Made by a program: the position numbers and the translations under genes. Positions 1-8,759 of a stretch of DNA of 64,000 nucleotides are shown here, in pieces. The DNA is taken from NCBI RefSeq assembly GCF_001904725.1, contig NZ_MRCE01000023.1, positions 32,527 through 96,526 of the forward strand, read 5' to 3'. The notes beneath the pieces are model-generated. The model was given only the letters and a program-made list of their open reading frames with translations. It ran no database searches and was not told the DNA's origin. How positions within the stretch are numbered: the stretch's first letter is position 1; each line of letters begins with the position of its first letter. Source of the stretch: Phormidium ambiguum IAM M-71. Lineage in GTDB: Bacteria > Cyanobacteriota > Cyanobacteriia > Cyanobacteriales > Aerosakkonemataceae.

Positions 1-1763
1 TCGCTTCTCGGCAAATCTACGCTGACATATCCCGCTTGCGGTTCAATTAATGGCGGATTTTCTAATCCTAATTGTACTTGTAAGTCGGCAGATCTGTTTA
101 ATATGGAAACTACTTTTACACCTAAGTTTGGTTTGAGTTTAACTCGAATAAATGCAGGGCCGATCGCTACTCCTTGGTAATCCACGCCAATTTTGAACGA
201 TCGCAAAATTTCTCTTAAATTTTCAGCAATTTCATCGACGTTTATTTGCAGATTTTCGGATGTTGAACCGCAGAGACGCAGAGAACGCAGAGAAGAAAAG
301 GGAGATTTATTAGAGTTTTCAGGAGTGGTGTTAAAGTAAGTTTGGCACTTCTCGTTTTGTGGGCAAATTTCACATAAATGAGGTTGTGATGTTTTTGGTG
401 GAGTGTTAGTTTGTGAGGGTTCCCATTTTAACCATTCCCGCATTTGTTGTAATTTATAAGGAATTACTTGATTGACCGTTTCTTCTAGTTTTTCCCAATC
501 ATAATAGTATTGTATAAACGTTGGTAATACACAGTATACTGCTGAATCAACTGGTAAGTTTTTTTTAGCATTTAAGATATGACTATAAATAGCAACTTGG
601 GCTAATTGGGCTGAATGATCTGCTGGAGTATAAGTTTTATATTCAACAATACAAAGACGGCGTTTTTCCAAATCACAAAGTACACTATCTAACCTGCCAG
701 TTATTTTTTGTTGCATACCATCTGGCAAAGTTAATTTACATTCCAGGTCAATTTCTCCACTAACTAAAGTTTTGCTAATTAGTGTTTCTGCCTGACAATA
801 ACGACGATTTTTCACTAATAATTCTGCCCAATGACGAATTAAAGTAATTAATCCTTGCCAAATTTGATAAAGTGTTGTTGCTTTGCTAGAATCTTCTTGA
901 ATAGCCGCTTGTAAATAAGGATAAAACCCCAATTCATAAAATAATTCTTGCATTTGTGCGGCTACAACTTCTGCCTTTAATTGTTTATATGAAAGCTTAA
1001 ATATAGATGTGAATTTTGTTTCTTTTTTAGCAAGTTTAATAAAATTGTCGGCTAATTGATGAAAAATACTACCAATTCCTGTGGGATTATCATCAGGTAA
1101 AAACAAAGTTTTACCTCCAAACTTCTCATATAAATAAAATAAACGAGGACATTCAAAAGCAATTCTAACTTTGGTAGCACTAAAAGTTATTTGTTCATAG
1201 TTATTAGTTTTTATAGCAACAGTTTTTTTGTTTTTATCTAATAAATATTGATGGACGTAAGCTAGATAAACTGTGTCCATTTTGGCATATTCTAACTGTT
1301 TTTTAGTCAAAGGTCGCTGTCCCCAGTCGCTTACTTGTTCTGCTGTATCTACGTTAGTAAATTGGCAAAGTTCTGTCGCTAAAGTCTTCAACTTAAGGTT
1401 AGTTACTCCCAATCGTTCTTTGCCTATTTTTTGTGCCATTTTCCAAGTGCAAGTAACATTTTTTGATTCATTTCTTCCTAAGTATTTCAGATCAAACCCT
1501 GCATTATGAAAAACTTTTTCAATCTGAGAATCTATCATAATTTTATCAATAAAATATGCCACTAAATCGGGTTTATCTAATACATCTAATATATAAGCTG
1601 CATCACCATTAAGATTATTTAAATCGGCTAATATTTGGATTAAAGATAACCTTTTTAAAGGAGTATCCCAGTCAGCTACTTCTGTATCAATCCAAAGTAT
1701 TTTAGCTGCTTTTAACTTTTCAATAACAGCTTTTATTTCATCATTCTGAATTAAATACGACAT
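1..1763 (-). CDS. DEDD exonuclease / Fe-S PD-(D/E)XK nuclease / FtsK-like translocase fusion, 3' end beyond window
   Basis: I translated this from the ATG at 1763; the frame stays open for 587 codons to the left edge, so the gene is incomplete. Residues 1-165 form a ribonuclease D-like DEDD exonuclease: ILWIDTE (Exo I), KVFHNAGFD (Exo II) and YAKMDTVYL (Exo III). A Cas4/RecB-like PD-(D/E)XK domain follows, with FECPRLFYL, GIGSIFHQLAD and the core GRLDSVL...IVEYKT. A late CEICPQNEKC plus the early Cys of FECPR give the four-Cys pattern of Fe-S nucleases. The last ~70 codons (GPAFIRVKLKP, QAGYVSVDLPR) resemble the domain preceding the motor in FtsK/SpoIIIE, so an ATPase is expected off the edge. 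It lies 11 bp after the ATPase gene, probably in one operon. Domain calls are by motif; the biological role is unknown. Confidence 0.85.
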   Translation of the reverse strand, partial: MSYLIQNDEIKAVIEKLKAAKILWIDTEVADWDTPLKRLSLIQILADLNNLNGDAAYILDVLDKPDLVAYFIDKIMIDSQIEKVFHNAGFDLKYLGRNESKNVTCTWKMAQKIGKERLGVTNLKLKTLATELCQFTNVDTAEQVSDWGQRPLTKKQLEYAKMDTVYLAYVHQYLLDKNKKTVAIKTNNYEQITFSATKVRIAFECPRLFYLYEKFGGKTLFLPDDNPTGIGSIFHQLADNFIKLAKKETKFTSIFKLSYKQLKAEVVAAQMQELFYELGFYPYLQAAIQEDSSKATTLYQIWQGLITLIRHWAELLVKNRRYCQAETLISKTLVSGEIDLECKLTLPDGMQQKITGRLDSVLCDLEKRRLCIVEYKTYTPADHSAQLAQVAIYSHILNAKKNLPVDSAVYCVLPTFIQYYYDWEKLEETVNQVIPYKLQQMREWLKWEPSQTNTPPKTSQPHLCEICPQNEKCQTYFNTTPENSNKSPFSSLRSLRLCGSTSENLQINVDEIAENLREILRSFKIGVDYQGVAIGPAFIRVKLKPNLGVKVVSILNRSADLQVQLGLENPPLIEPQAGYVSVDLPRS

Positions 1764-1774
1764 AATCGAGCAAT

Positions 1775-3784
1775 TTATACTTTTGGTACAAAACAAATTA
1801 AATGATTTTTTGGTTGGTCGTTAGGATTAACAATTTTAACTTTCCTTTCCCAAATTAACTGTTGAATTAGATGATCGACTTTTTGATAAGTTACTTGAGG
1901 AAATTGGGTTATTGAATTATTAATTAAAACATCTTTGCCCATTAAACATTGAGTCTTAATTAAATTCAATATAAATTCCTTTAATTCTTTAAGGTCGTCA
2001 GCTTTTTCGTTCGGCAATGTTGTTTTTTGAACAATTCCTAAATCTTGTAAAACTTGACATTCATGTAAAACTTTAGATTCTCGAATTAAAGCCCCTAAAT
2101 TTTCTCGATTAATTGTTTGTCCTGCAATTACTAATTCATTCGCCAAAGCGGAATTTAGTAAACTGTGATAAGTTGCCATGTAATGAATAGAAGATAAGTT
2201 TGGCTGAATATGAAAGTTTGGAGAATTGGTGAAAATAGAGTTATAAATTTGAGTTCCAGCTAGTTGTTTACTCCCAACATCAGCTGCCCGAATTAAGCAA
2301 AAGACTTGACAAATACTATTATCCATTGCTTTCTTGCAAGCATTCATGGCGTTGAAAAAACTTTTCATATTGGAGTCTTCAGTCCAAATTACTCCTATTT
2401 TTACTCTTTGATTTTGTATTTGGTAACTCAAGGAATAGCTGGCAAAATGTCCCGTTAATAATTTGGTTTTGACTCCATTTATTTGTAAAGTATTTAAACT
2501 TTCTGCTAACATTTGAATTAATTCTGGCGCTGATAGTAAAGTGATTTTATTAATTCTCCTTTGGATTTTTTGCAATTCATCCTGCCACAGTAGTTTAAAA
2601 GCAGCTAATAAATCAGTTTCTAAACTAAGTTTGCTATTATCAATAATTTGTTCTTTGTAAATTTGAAACAGTCTTCGACCTAAATCAAGGACGTTTCGAG
2701 GATCGGTTTTACCGCCGGGGAATTTCTGTTCCAAAGCTTTTTGAGTTAAGGGAAAAATAGGGGAATTTGGTCGAGGATTGGCTTGAATATGAATAGGATA
2801 TAAACGAAAACCCCATAAAGCTTCTGCTTGTTCTAAACTAATACGTTTTAACAAAATTACTTTATAAATTCCGGCTTTGTCTGATTGATGAATGCGATTA
2901 GAATTTTGTCGCCAAATATCAGTGGTGATGCTAATAATTATTAAAAAGTTATTCCATTTTTCATTTTGAATTTTTGAATTAACGCTAAACAAGGCTTGTA
3001 AATCTAAAGTTCCATCAGGTAAACGGGCGATCGCCTCCAATTGATCGAAACATACTACAATTGGTTGAGTTTCTGTGGAAATTCTGCCAAAATTAGATAA
3101 AATTTCACAAGCTGCTTCTTCTGTTTCGATCGAACGTCTCACTTTTAAAGCTTGTAAAGATTCATCGCTTAAATCTTCTCCTCGTAACCATTCACAAGCT
3201 AAAGGATAAAGTTCTGGATTGATTAAATCGTGTAACACTCCAAAAAAACTATCAGCGTTGTAAATTCCCGCCTGTTTATAAGTTTGTTTAAAATGTTTGA
3301 TAAAATTTTGTCGATCACTACTTAGTAAATCCCAAACACTATCATCAAAAATTCTTTGTTTTAAACTCCGCTTAGTAAAAGCAGACAAGCTTTTTAACCA
3401 CAGCATTAATTGAGATTCTTCTTGACCCTCTGGTACATACATTAAACTATCAACTGTATAGCGCAAAATGTGCCGCCAAATCCCATCGCTATCAGGCCAA
3501 GGACTAATATAAGCAAAGAAAGCTTTATCATTAAGATCGCTTTTTAATCGACCCAACAAATAACTTTTACCAGAACCGGAATCACCCGCCAACATTACAG
3601 TACGACTATTATGATCTTTAGTAATCGTGTCAACAATTACGGAAATTTCTTGTAATGCTTCTTGATGAATTGATTCTACTTGAAAAGCGGAAACTTGTTT
3701 TTCTCGCCAAAAGTGTCCTTGTTTGAAAGTTGTGGGATCGAAAGGATTAACTTCACGTTTAATAATATCGTTGATAGATGCCAT
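1775..3784 (-). CDS. P-loop ATPase (AAA+/ORC-like) of the nuclease-translocase cluster
   Basis: This 669-residue protein has a Walker A motif GDSGSGKS near residue 70, a Walker B-like VVCFDQLE near residue 247 and a sensor-1-like strand IIISITTDIWRQ. The order resembles Orc1/Cdc6- or STAND-type ATPases. The last ~80 residues look like a winged helix (TYQKVDHLIQQLIWERKV). No membrane segment is visible. I start at the internal ATG at 3784, which has AAAGGA about 8 nt upstream; an upstream in-frame start at 3817 would add 11 residues with no better ribosome site. It sits between the winged-helix gene and the nuclease-translocase gene on the same strand, suggesting an ATPase working on DNA with them. 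I do not recognise a named family. Confidence 0.85.
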   Translation of the reverse strand: MASINDIIKREVNPFDPTTFKQGHFWREKQVSAFQVESIHQEALQEISVIVDTITKDHNSRTVMLAGDSGSGKSYLLGRLKSDLNDKAFFAYISPWPDSDGIWRHILRYTVDSLMYVPEGQEESQLMLWLKSLSAFTKRSLKQRIFDDSVWDLLSSDRQNFIKHFKQTYKQAGIYNADSFFGVLHDLINPELYPLACEWLRGEDLSDESLQALKVRRSIETEEAACEILSNFGRISTETQPIVVCFDQLEAIARLPDGTLDLQALFSVNSKIQNEKWNNFLIIISITTDIWRQNSNRIHQSDKAGIYKVILLKRISLEQAEALWGFRLYPIHIQANPRPNSPIFPLTQKALEQKFPGGKTDPRNVLDLGRRLFQIYKEQIIDNSKLSLETDLLAAFKLLWQDELQKIQRRINKITLLSAPELIQMLAESLNTLQINGVKTKLLTGHFASYSLSYQIQNQRVKIGVIWTEDSNMKSFFNAMNACKKAMDNSICQVFCLIRAADVGSKQLAGTQIYNSIFTNSPNFHIQPNLSSIHYMATYHSLLNSALANELVIAGQTINRENLGALIRESKVLHECQVLQDLGIVQKTTLPNEKADDLKELKEFILNLIKTQCLMGKDVLINNSITQFPQVTYQKVDHLIQQLIWERKVKIVNPNDQPKNHLICFVPKV

Positions 3785-3880
3785 TAGAGATTTTCCTTTA
3801 AGTTTATTGAGAAACAACTAATTTACGATCGCGCTGAAACTAAAATTTGCTTATTTCGCAGTTTATTATTACTATTTAGG

Positions 3881-4705
3881 TCATACAACAGAAATAAAAA
3901 ACAGCGCACCTCCAATATCTTGAGGAATTCCACTATCAATTTGTTCTGAGGTATAAGGCATGGTATCTACTAATGAACTTAATTCAATTTTGTCATAACG
4001 TTGTAATTGATAAAGTACCCGATCTAATTCTTCCCTAGATAAAAGTGGTTGCAACTTCTGACGTAAATGAAAAATTGGTAAATAATTATCTGTACCAATT
4101 TCTCGGTCTAAATCCCGAATGATTTGTAATATTTCAGCATCATTCAGCTTCATTTCAGGTGCATCAGTGGTTACTACTTTTGCGGTTTCAACTAATCGGA
4201 ACTTCCGCAAAAAGCGCAAATAATTAGTTAATAAATCTAAACTAATAATGGGATGAGTACCTTTGGCGGTAAACTCATCGCGTAAATATTCTTGTCCTCT
4301 TTGGGTTAACCAAACTTCTGCTTTCTTTTTTTGCAGTTGAGTTTCTATTTCCACTAGTCCCCGTTTCGCTAAATTTTGCAATATTTCTTGACGTTCAGCA
4401 GCTTTCACAAAAGTAAGTTCGCTGGGTTTAACTTTAGCTGAGGTTTTGCCAATTTTTTCGAGGATTTTTAGTTCTATTTCTCCGATCGGCAATTGGGAAG
4501 CGTCCATTTTCAACAATGCGCGACCAGGGGGTAAAATTTTGACAGAGGCAATCTCACGGGAATAATCTATCAGTTCTCGATCGCCTAACGTCCGACAAAT
4601 CTTGTCTTTACCCGAAAAGCTTTTCCAGGTTGCAGCTGCAAGTGGCGATCGATAATTTTCGCACCCTAGTAACTTCAAAAGGAACTTTAGCTCATTAGAA
4701 TCCAT
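3881..4705 (-). CDS. winged-helix protein of the nuclease-translocase cluster
   Basis: A 274-residue protein starting at ATG 4705 (MDSNELKFLL). An alternative TTG at 4792 would add a low-information tail and is less likely. The middle has a winged-helix signature: LKILEKIGKTS, a recognition-helix-like RQEILQNLAKRGLVEIE, then the wing KAEVWLTQRGQEYL. A second helical unit near the C-terminus (REELDRVLYQLQRYDKIEL) also looks wHTH-like. It is the first gene of the three-gene minus-strand cluster, about 96 bp before the ATPase. It could be a DNA-binding subunit or the cluster's regulator. No named family recognised. Confidence 0.75.
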   Translation of the reverse strand: MDSNELKFLLKLLGCENYRSPLAAATWKSFSGKDKICRTLGDRELIDYSREIASVKILPPGRALLKMDASQLPIGEIELKILEKIGKTSAKVKPSELTFVKAAERQEILQNLAKRGLVEIETQLQKKKAEVWLTQRGQEYLRDEFTAKGTHPIISLDLLTNYLRFLRKFRLVETAKVVTTDAPEMKLNDAEILQIIRDLDREIGTDNYLPIFHLRQKLQPLLSREELDRVLYQLQRYDKIELSSLVDTMPYTSEQIDSGIPQDIGGALFFISVV

Positions 4706-4828
4706 AAATAATCTTTTGTTAATTGGGAAGCTGGCAATATTTTTAATTAGCTTCACCAAGGTTACAATTCTAATAGTAAGTGCGATCGTCAAATCACAAA
4801 TCTGTAAAATTAATTAAAATTAATCTCT

Positions 4829-6064
4829 ATGAACATTCTCATGCTTTCCTCCACCTTCCCCTACCCACCAACTCGCGGGGGAACGGAAATTAGAACCTTT
4901 AATTTACTAAAATACTTACAACAACGTCATCAAATCACTCTTGTTACTCAGCGTCATCCTGGAGTTACTGACACAGAAATAGAAGAACTCCGCCAATGGG
5001 TAAAAGAATTAGTTATTTTTCCCCTACCACCAGAACCCACTCAATTAAGTGGAATGAAAGGATTAATTGGTAAAGTATCACGATTTTCCGAATCATTAAT
5101 TAAAGCAACCCCACCAAATGTTTTGTATCGTTATTCACCCGAAATTCAATCTTGGGTAGATAATTTTGTGCAAGCAGGAAAATGTGATGTAATTACCTGC
5201 GAACATAGCGTTAATGAAATATACGTCCGTCCTGAATTTAAAAAATCAGTAAAAACAATTGTTGATATTCATAGTTCCGTGTACGGTTGGATACGCGATC
5301 ATTTAGATATGGGTGCTTCACCAAACGCGGTGCGCGATCGCCTTTACCTCAACCTACTTTTAGAACGTTACGAAAAACGCTATTCCAGCAAATTTAACTA
5401 CTTAGTTGTCACCACCGAAGACGACAAACAACAATTCCTAAAATACCGTTTCGATGCCAAAATTCCAGTAATTCCTAACGGTGTAGACTTGGAATTATTC
5501 CCTTATCGGAATAGCGATCCGGGAGGACATAAACTATCATTTGTCGGTGCAATGGATGCCTCTCACAATATCGATGCAGTCCGATTTTTTGCTTTAGAAG
5601 TGTTACCAGAACTGCAAAAAACCTATCCCAATACTACTTTCAGTATTGTCGGCGCACGTCCCACACCGGAAGTTTTAGCACTTGCAGAAATCAAAGGAGT
5701 TATTGTTACTGGAAAAGTGCCATCAATGGCAGAATATCTCCACGAAAGTACAGTTTGTGTTGTACCTTTACGTGCAGGTTATGGAATTAAAAATAAAACC
5801 TTAGAAGCAATGGCAGCGGGAACTCCCGTAGTAGGTAGCGATCGCGGGTTAGAAGGATTAACCGTTGATACTTCCAATGTACCATTAAGAGCATTAAGAG
5901 CTAACAGCATCCCAGAATATATTAACGGCATCACTCGCTTATTTGAAAACCCAGAATTACGCCAAGAACTGTCTAAAAATGGGCGACAATTTGTAGAAAC
6001 CGAATATACTTGGGAACGCGCCGGACAACTTTACGAACAAGTAATAACTCAAGTTATTAGTTAA
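4829..6064 (+). CDS. family 4 glycosyltransferase
   Basis: A 411-residue cytoplasmic GT-B glycosyltransferase. The N-terminus (MNILMLSSTFPYPPTRGGTE) is the usual first strand and Gly-rich acceptor-side loop. IPNGVDLELFPY is the interdomain hinge, and the C-terminal half has GYGIKNKTLEAMAAGTPVVG, the sugar-nucleotide binding region with the conserved Glu typical of GT4. The family transfers a sugar from an activated donor with retention of configuration, usually in exopolysaccharide, lipopolysaccharide or glycolipid synthesis; donor and acceptor cannot be told from sequence. It diverges from the minus-strand cluster across about 120 bp and has no sugar-polymer neighbours. A dispersed hairpin repeat follows its stop. 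Confidence 0.9.
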   Translation: MNILMLSSTFPYPPTRGGTEIRTFNLLKYLQQRHQITLVTQRHPGVTDTEIEELRQWVKELVIFPLPPEPTQLSGMKGLIGKVSRFSESLIKATPPNVLYRYSPEIQSWVDNFVQAGKCDVITCEHSVNEIYVRPEFKKSVKTIVDIHSSVYGWIRDHLDMGASPNAVRDRLYLNLLLERYEKRYSSKFNYLVVTTEDDKQQFLKYRFDAKIPVIPNGVDLELFPYRNSDPGGHKLSFVGAMDASHNIDAVRFFALEVLPELQKTYPNTTFSIVGARPTPEVLALAEIKGVIVTGKVPSMAEYLHESTVCVVPLRAGYGIKNKTLEAMAAGTPVVGSDRGLEGLTVDTSNVPLRALRANSIPEYINGITRLFENPELRQELSKNGRQFVETEYTWERAGQLYEQVITQVIS

Positions 6065-6095
6065 AAAAATTTAGATTAGAATAAACACCACTTGT

Positions 6096-6122
6096 AGGGG
6101 CAATCCCCCTGTGGTTGCCCCT
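6096..6122. repeat. dispersed hairpin repeat (GTAGGGGCAA type)
   Basis: AGGGGCAA (6096-6103) pairs with TTGCCCCT (6115-6122) around a short C/T/G-rich loop. The sequence resembles hairpins I know to be widely scattered between genes in cyanobacteria. It may also help terminate the glycosyltransferase transcript, although no T-run follows. Confidence 0.6.
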
Positions 6123-6162
6123 GTACTGATAAAATGGGTTTAAAGCCACTGAGGAAGAAAGT

Positions 6163-6677
6163 ATGAACCTTCCACTCATCGACTTATACGAAACTGACTT
6201 TTACGCTTGGACACAAAAACAAGCAGAATTATTGCGTCAGCGTGACCTAAATAATCTTGATATTGAGAATTTGATTCAGGAAATAGAGTCGTTGGGTAAA
6301 CAGGAAAAACGCGAATTAGTTAATCGTCTCGGAGTTCTAATTGGACACTTATTAAAATGGGAATACCAACCTAATAAAAGATCTAAAAGTTGGCTGAAAA
6401 CTATTCGTGAACAGCGCCGTAAAATTACTGATTTACTGCAAGAAAACCCTAGTTTAAAGCCTTACCTAGATGAAGCGATAATGCTACGCATCGCTGCGCG
6501 ATCGAAAAAGCTTACCTAGACGGCGTGGATTTAGCAGTTGATGAAACGGATATCGGAATCCAAAATTTTCCTCCAAAAATTACCTACACTTGGGAACAAA
6601 TAGAAAACCAGAACTTTTTGCCGGGACTTCTTAGTGAAGAAGACCAGGATTTGCTCAAAAAAAGTTATGGAATCTGA
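6163..6677 (+). pseudogene. DUF29 family protein, frameshifted by a 23-bp insertion
   Basis: The first 105 codons encode a typical cyanobacterial DUF29 protein (YETDFYAWTQKQAELLR; IENLIQEIESLG; RRKITDLLQENPSLKPYL). The open frame stops at 6519. The normal DUF29 ending is present just after it in another frame: AYLDGVDLAVDE, then FPPKITYTWEQI and a TGA at 6675-6677. Removing 23 bp (about 6480-6502) restores one continuous reading frame through DEAIEKAYLDG. The extra bases are rich in HIP1-like GCGAT/ATCGC and duplicate GCGAT at the junction. A short 118-aa product may still be made, but the C-terminus is lost. DUF29 has no established biochemical role. Confidence 0.8.
6480..6502. repeat. 23-bp GCGAT-rich insertion in the DUF29 gene
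   Basis: This GC-rich 23-bp segment interrupts what reads as GCGATCG in the restored gene and leaves GCGAT on both sides, like a small repeat with a 5-bp duplication. Related GCGTAGCG-rich text occurs before ado (17113-17144) and near 57130. The exact edges are ambiguous because of the duplication. Confidence 0.65.
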
Positions 6678-6700
6678 CCTCGTAAAAAAAGCATTTAAAG

Positions 6701-6719
6701 TCCCCCTTACTAAGGGGGA
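6701..6719. repeat. short hairpin repeat (TCCCCCTTA/TAAGGGGGA)
   Basis: A near-perfect palindrome, TCCCCCTTActAAGGGGGA, between the broken DUF29 gene and the convergent zinc-ribbon gene, followed by a second AGGGGA. It resembles a common dispersed cyanobacterial repeat and may act as a bidirectional terminator. Confidence 0.55.
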
Positions 6720-6728
6720 TTTAGGGGA

Positions 6729-7232
6729 TTATCCATTCAGCAAATTGCGAATTTTGACTTTTAAATAAGTGTAAAACGGTAATTGGAAACTTTCTGCTAA
6801 CAGCCAAATTACTAAAGTTAAATGAGAAAAAAAAGTCAAAAATAACCAAAAGATCGGAAAAGAAGATTGATAACTCCCTTCTTCTGGTGGGAAAATATAA
6901 CTAGAAACTCCCACAATTAAAGTTGGAAAAACTACCAAAGCTATTCCCAACAGCCAAACTACAAAAGATAATTCCAAATCTTTTTGATGTGCAATCTTCC
7001 AATTTTTACCATTCCACCGCCAAGCCATCGGCGGCGTACTATCCGCCATAATTAAAACTTGTTCTTCAAGATTAGCTGTAAAAATATGGCGACAAAAATC
7101 ACAAGCAAAAGCTTCTGTGAGAGTTAACACCGAAATATGACCATAACGGCACACAGGACAACTATAACTATCTTGGAAATTCAATTTTCTGCTCTCAAGG
7201 GCTGATTTGCTAGAATGCTTGAGTATATTCAT
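6729..7232 (-). CDS. zinc-ribbon membrane protein
   Basis: A 167-residue protein with a four-Cys zinc ribbon at the N-terminus (CPVC at 25-28, CDFC at 44-47). A soluble WRWNGKNWKI segment follows, then two hydrophobic helices (about 88-113 and 126-146) and a short basic tail. It is therefore probably an inner-membrane or thylakoid protein with a cytoplasmic metal-binding head. The family looks conserved in cyanobacteria, but I know no function for it. It stands alone, converging on the broken DUF29 gene; the terminator upstream at 7332-7363 separates it from desA. Confidence 0.75.
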   Translation of the reverse strand: MNILKHSSKSALESRKLNFQDSYSCPVCRYGHISVLTLTEAFACDFCRHIFTANLEEQVLIMADSTPPMAWRWNGKNWKIAHQKDLELSFVVWLLGIALVVFPTLIVGVSSYIFPPEEGSYQSSFPIFWLFLTFFSHLTLVIWLLAESFQLPFYTYLKVKIRNLLNG

Positions 7233-7331
7233 TATTCCAATTGAGAATTCTCACCTTTGACAAGTATTACTTGCGTAGTTTAGCGATTAATTAGGTAATG
7301 TTGCTACTCTTAATATTTTATAAATATTGCA

Positions 7332-7363
7332 AAAAGCCCAGCTGTTACAACAGCTGGGCTTTT
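7332..7363 (-). terminator. rho-independent terminator after desA
   Basis: A perfect 15-bp stem AAAAGCCCAGCTGTT / AACAGCTGGGCTTTT with a 2-nt central gap. It lies about 20 bp past the desA stop and gives a T-run when read on the minus strand. Confidence 0.9.
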
Positions 7364-7384
7364 GTTTTAATATGTCACAGGGTG

Positions 7385-8437
7385 CTATTTTGCTTTGGAG
7401 TGATGATTCTCAAACGACTCATAGTATTTTTCAGGGTCGTACAAGTGACAGACATCAGTAATCTCTTTCATTAATGACCAAGAAAAACGATATTCTCGGA
7501 CATACTCTCCCCAGTTTTCCTTGATACTGCGATGCGCTAAACGCAAGTTATAGGAAGGGATAGCAGTGCAAATGTGGTGAGGAATGTGAACGTTAATGTC
7601 GTGACAGAGAAATTCTACCCAACGTGGATAATCGCAATGAACGCTTCCTGCTAACTGCGCCATTGCTTCATTCCATTCGGGTTCGTGTTTAAAAGGAATG
7701 TCTGGGTAAGTATGGTGTACCAAGGTGAAGGTGCTCATCCAGAAATGGTAGACCATCCAAGGCATTAACCAAAATTTGACAAAACCCCAAATTCCAGTAG
7801 TAGCAATTAAAGTGGGAAATGCGATCGCCGCAAACCCTAAAACCAACAATACCGAAAATCTTACCTGTTCCCGCTTTTTACCTTCAAATTGCTGCCAATT
7901 AAAGTGTAAAACTGCCCAATGCGCGATCGATCCTACCCACCAAAGACGACCGCGTATTCCTTGATAACCCCATTTTTTCAATTTATCTAAACTATCGTAA
8001 TACTCGGTTTTAAAAGGTTGCCAAGCATTATCCTCATCCATCTTATTTGTATGGGCGTGGTGGTGATTGTGGAGAAGTCGCCAACTATGGAAAGGATAAA
8101 TTAAAGGCAACATAATAGCATGACCCAACAGATCGTTCACCCAACGACGATTAGCAAAAGAACGATGCCCACAGTCATGACCAATAACAAAAAAACCAGT
8201 TAATGCCGTCCCCGTAAAAATCCAGGCCAACGGTAACAAAAACCAAGGAGAAAATGCAATGCTGGCATAACCTAATCCCACCAGCAACACATTAATTACC
8301 ACCGAAGTCCAAGCTTTCCGGCGATTTTTTTGGAAAACTTCTTTTGGCAAAGTCCGCAAAATATCTCTAATACGGAAATTCGGGGAATCTTCCAGGGTAG
8401 TTCCTGAATCTTGGGGTTTTACGAATGATAGAGTCAT
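7385..8437 (-). CDS. desA: acyl-lipid delta-12 (omega-6) fatty acid desaturase DesA
   Basis: A 350-residue membrane di-iron desaturase. All three histidine boxes are present: HDCGH (87-91), HNHHH (123-127) and HIPHH (284-288), with hydrophobic spans between them. The text around the boxes (TALTGFFVIGHDCGHRSF; HCDYPRWVEFLCHDINVHIPHH) closely matches what I know of cyanobacterial DesA rather than DesB, DesC or DesD. It puts the second double bond at carbon 12 of glycerolipid-bound oleoyl chains in the thylakoid and plasma membranes, using ferredoxin. This matters for growth in the cold. Single gene with its own terminator. Confidence 0.93.
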   Translation of the reverse strand: MTLSFVKPQDSGTTLEDSPNFRIRDILRTLPKEVFQKNRRKAWTSVVINVLLVGLGYASIAFSPWFLLPLAWIFTGTALTGFFVIGHDCGHRSFANRRWVNDLLGHAIMLPLIYPFHSWRLLHNHHHAHTNKMDEDNAWQPFKTEYYDSLDKLKKWGYQGIRGRLWWVGSIAHWAVLHFNWQQFEGKKREQVRFSVLLVLGFAAIAFPTLIATTGIWGFVKFWLMPWMVYHFWMSTFTLVHHTYPDIPFKHEPEWNEAMAQLAGSVHCDYPRWVEFLCHDINVHIPHHICTAIPSYNLRLAHRSIKENWGEYVREYRFSWSLMKEITDVCHLYDPEKYYESFENHHSKAK

Positions 8438-8759
8438 GAATTATTTAACTTAAACTTCCTGCGTAACCGTACACTGCATAGCACAATAGGCACAAAAAAA
8501 ATAGCCTACTAGGAATAAATCATTAACAGGCAATATTGTGGAATATGTTCCTTTTTTGCTAAATTTCATTAGTAATCAGGCTGAAGAACAGCACTGAATT
8601 TTCGGTAGAAAAACAGATCTGTTCGTAGCAAAACTTTCCTTTTTATACCATAATGTGAACTTGCTGACTACCCATGCAAATCTAGCCTGAGCTTAAGTCA
8701 AAGCCAGGATACCAATTTTATGAACCGCAGCGGAATGATAGTTTTAATCTCTACTATCC
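8438..8759. other. intergenic region upstream of desA
   Basis: 322 bp between the desA start and the stop of the small coiled-coil gene. It is A/T-rich and should hold the desA promoter and leader; I see no ORF, RNA gene or strong hairpin. Confidence 0.5.

Noticed and set aside
1273..1509. Open frame on the plus strand inside the nuclease gene
   Set aside because: It is antisense to the conserved DEDD exonuclease domain and has no motif or ribosome site.
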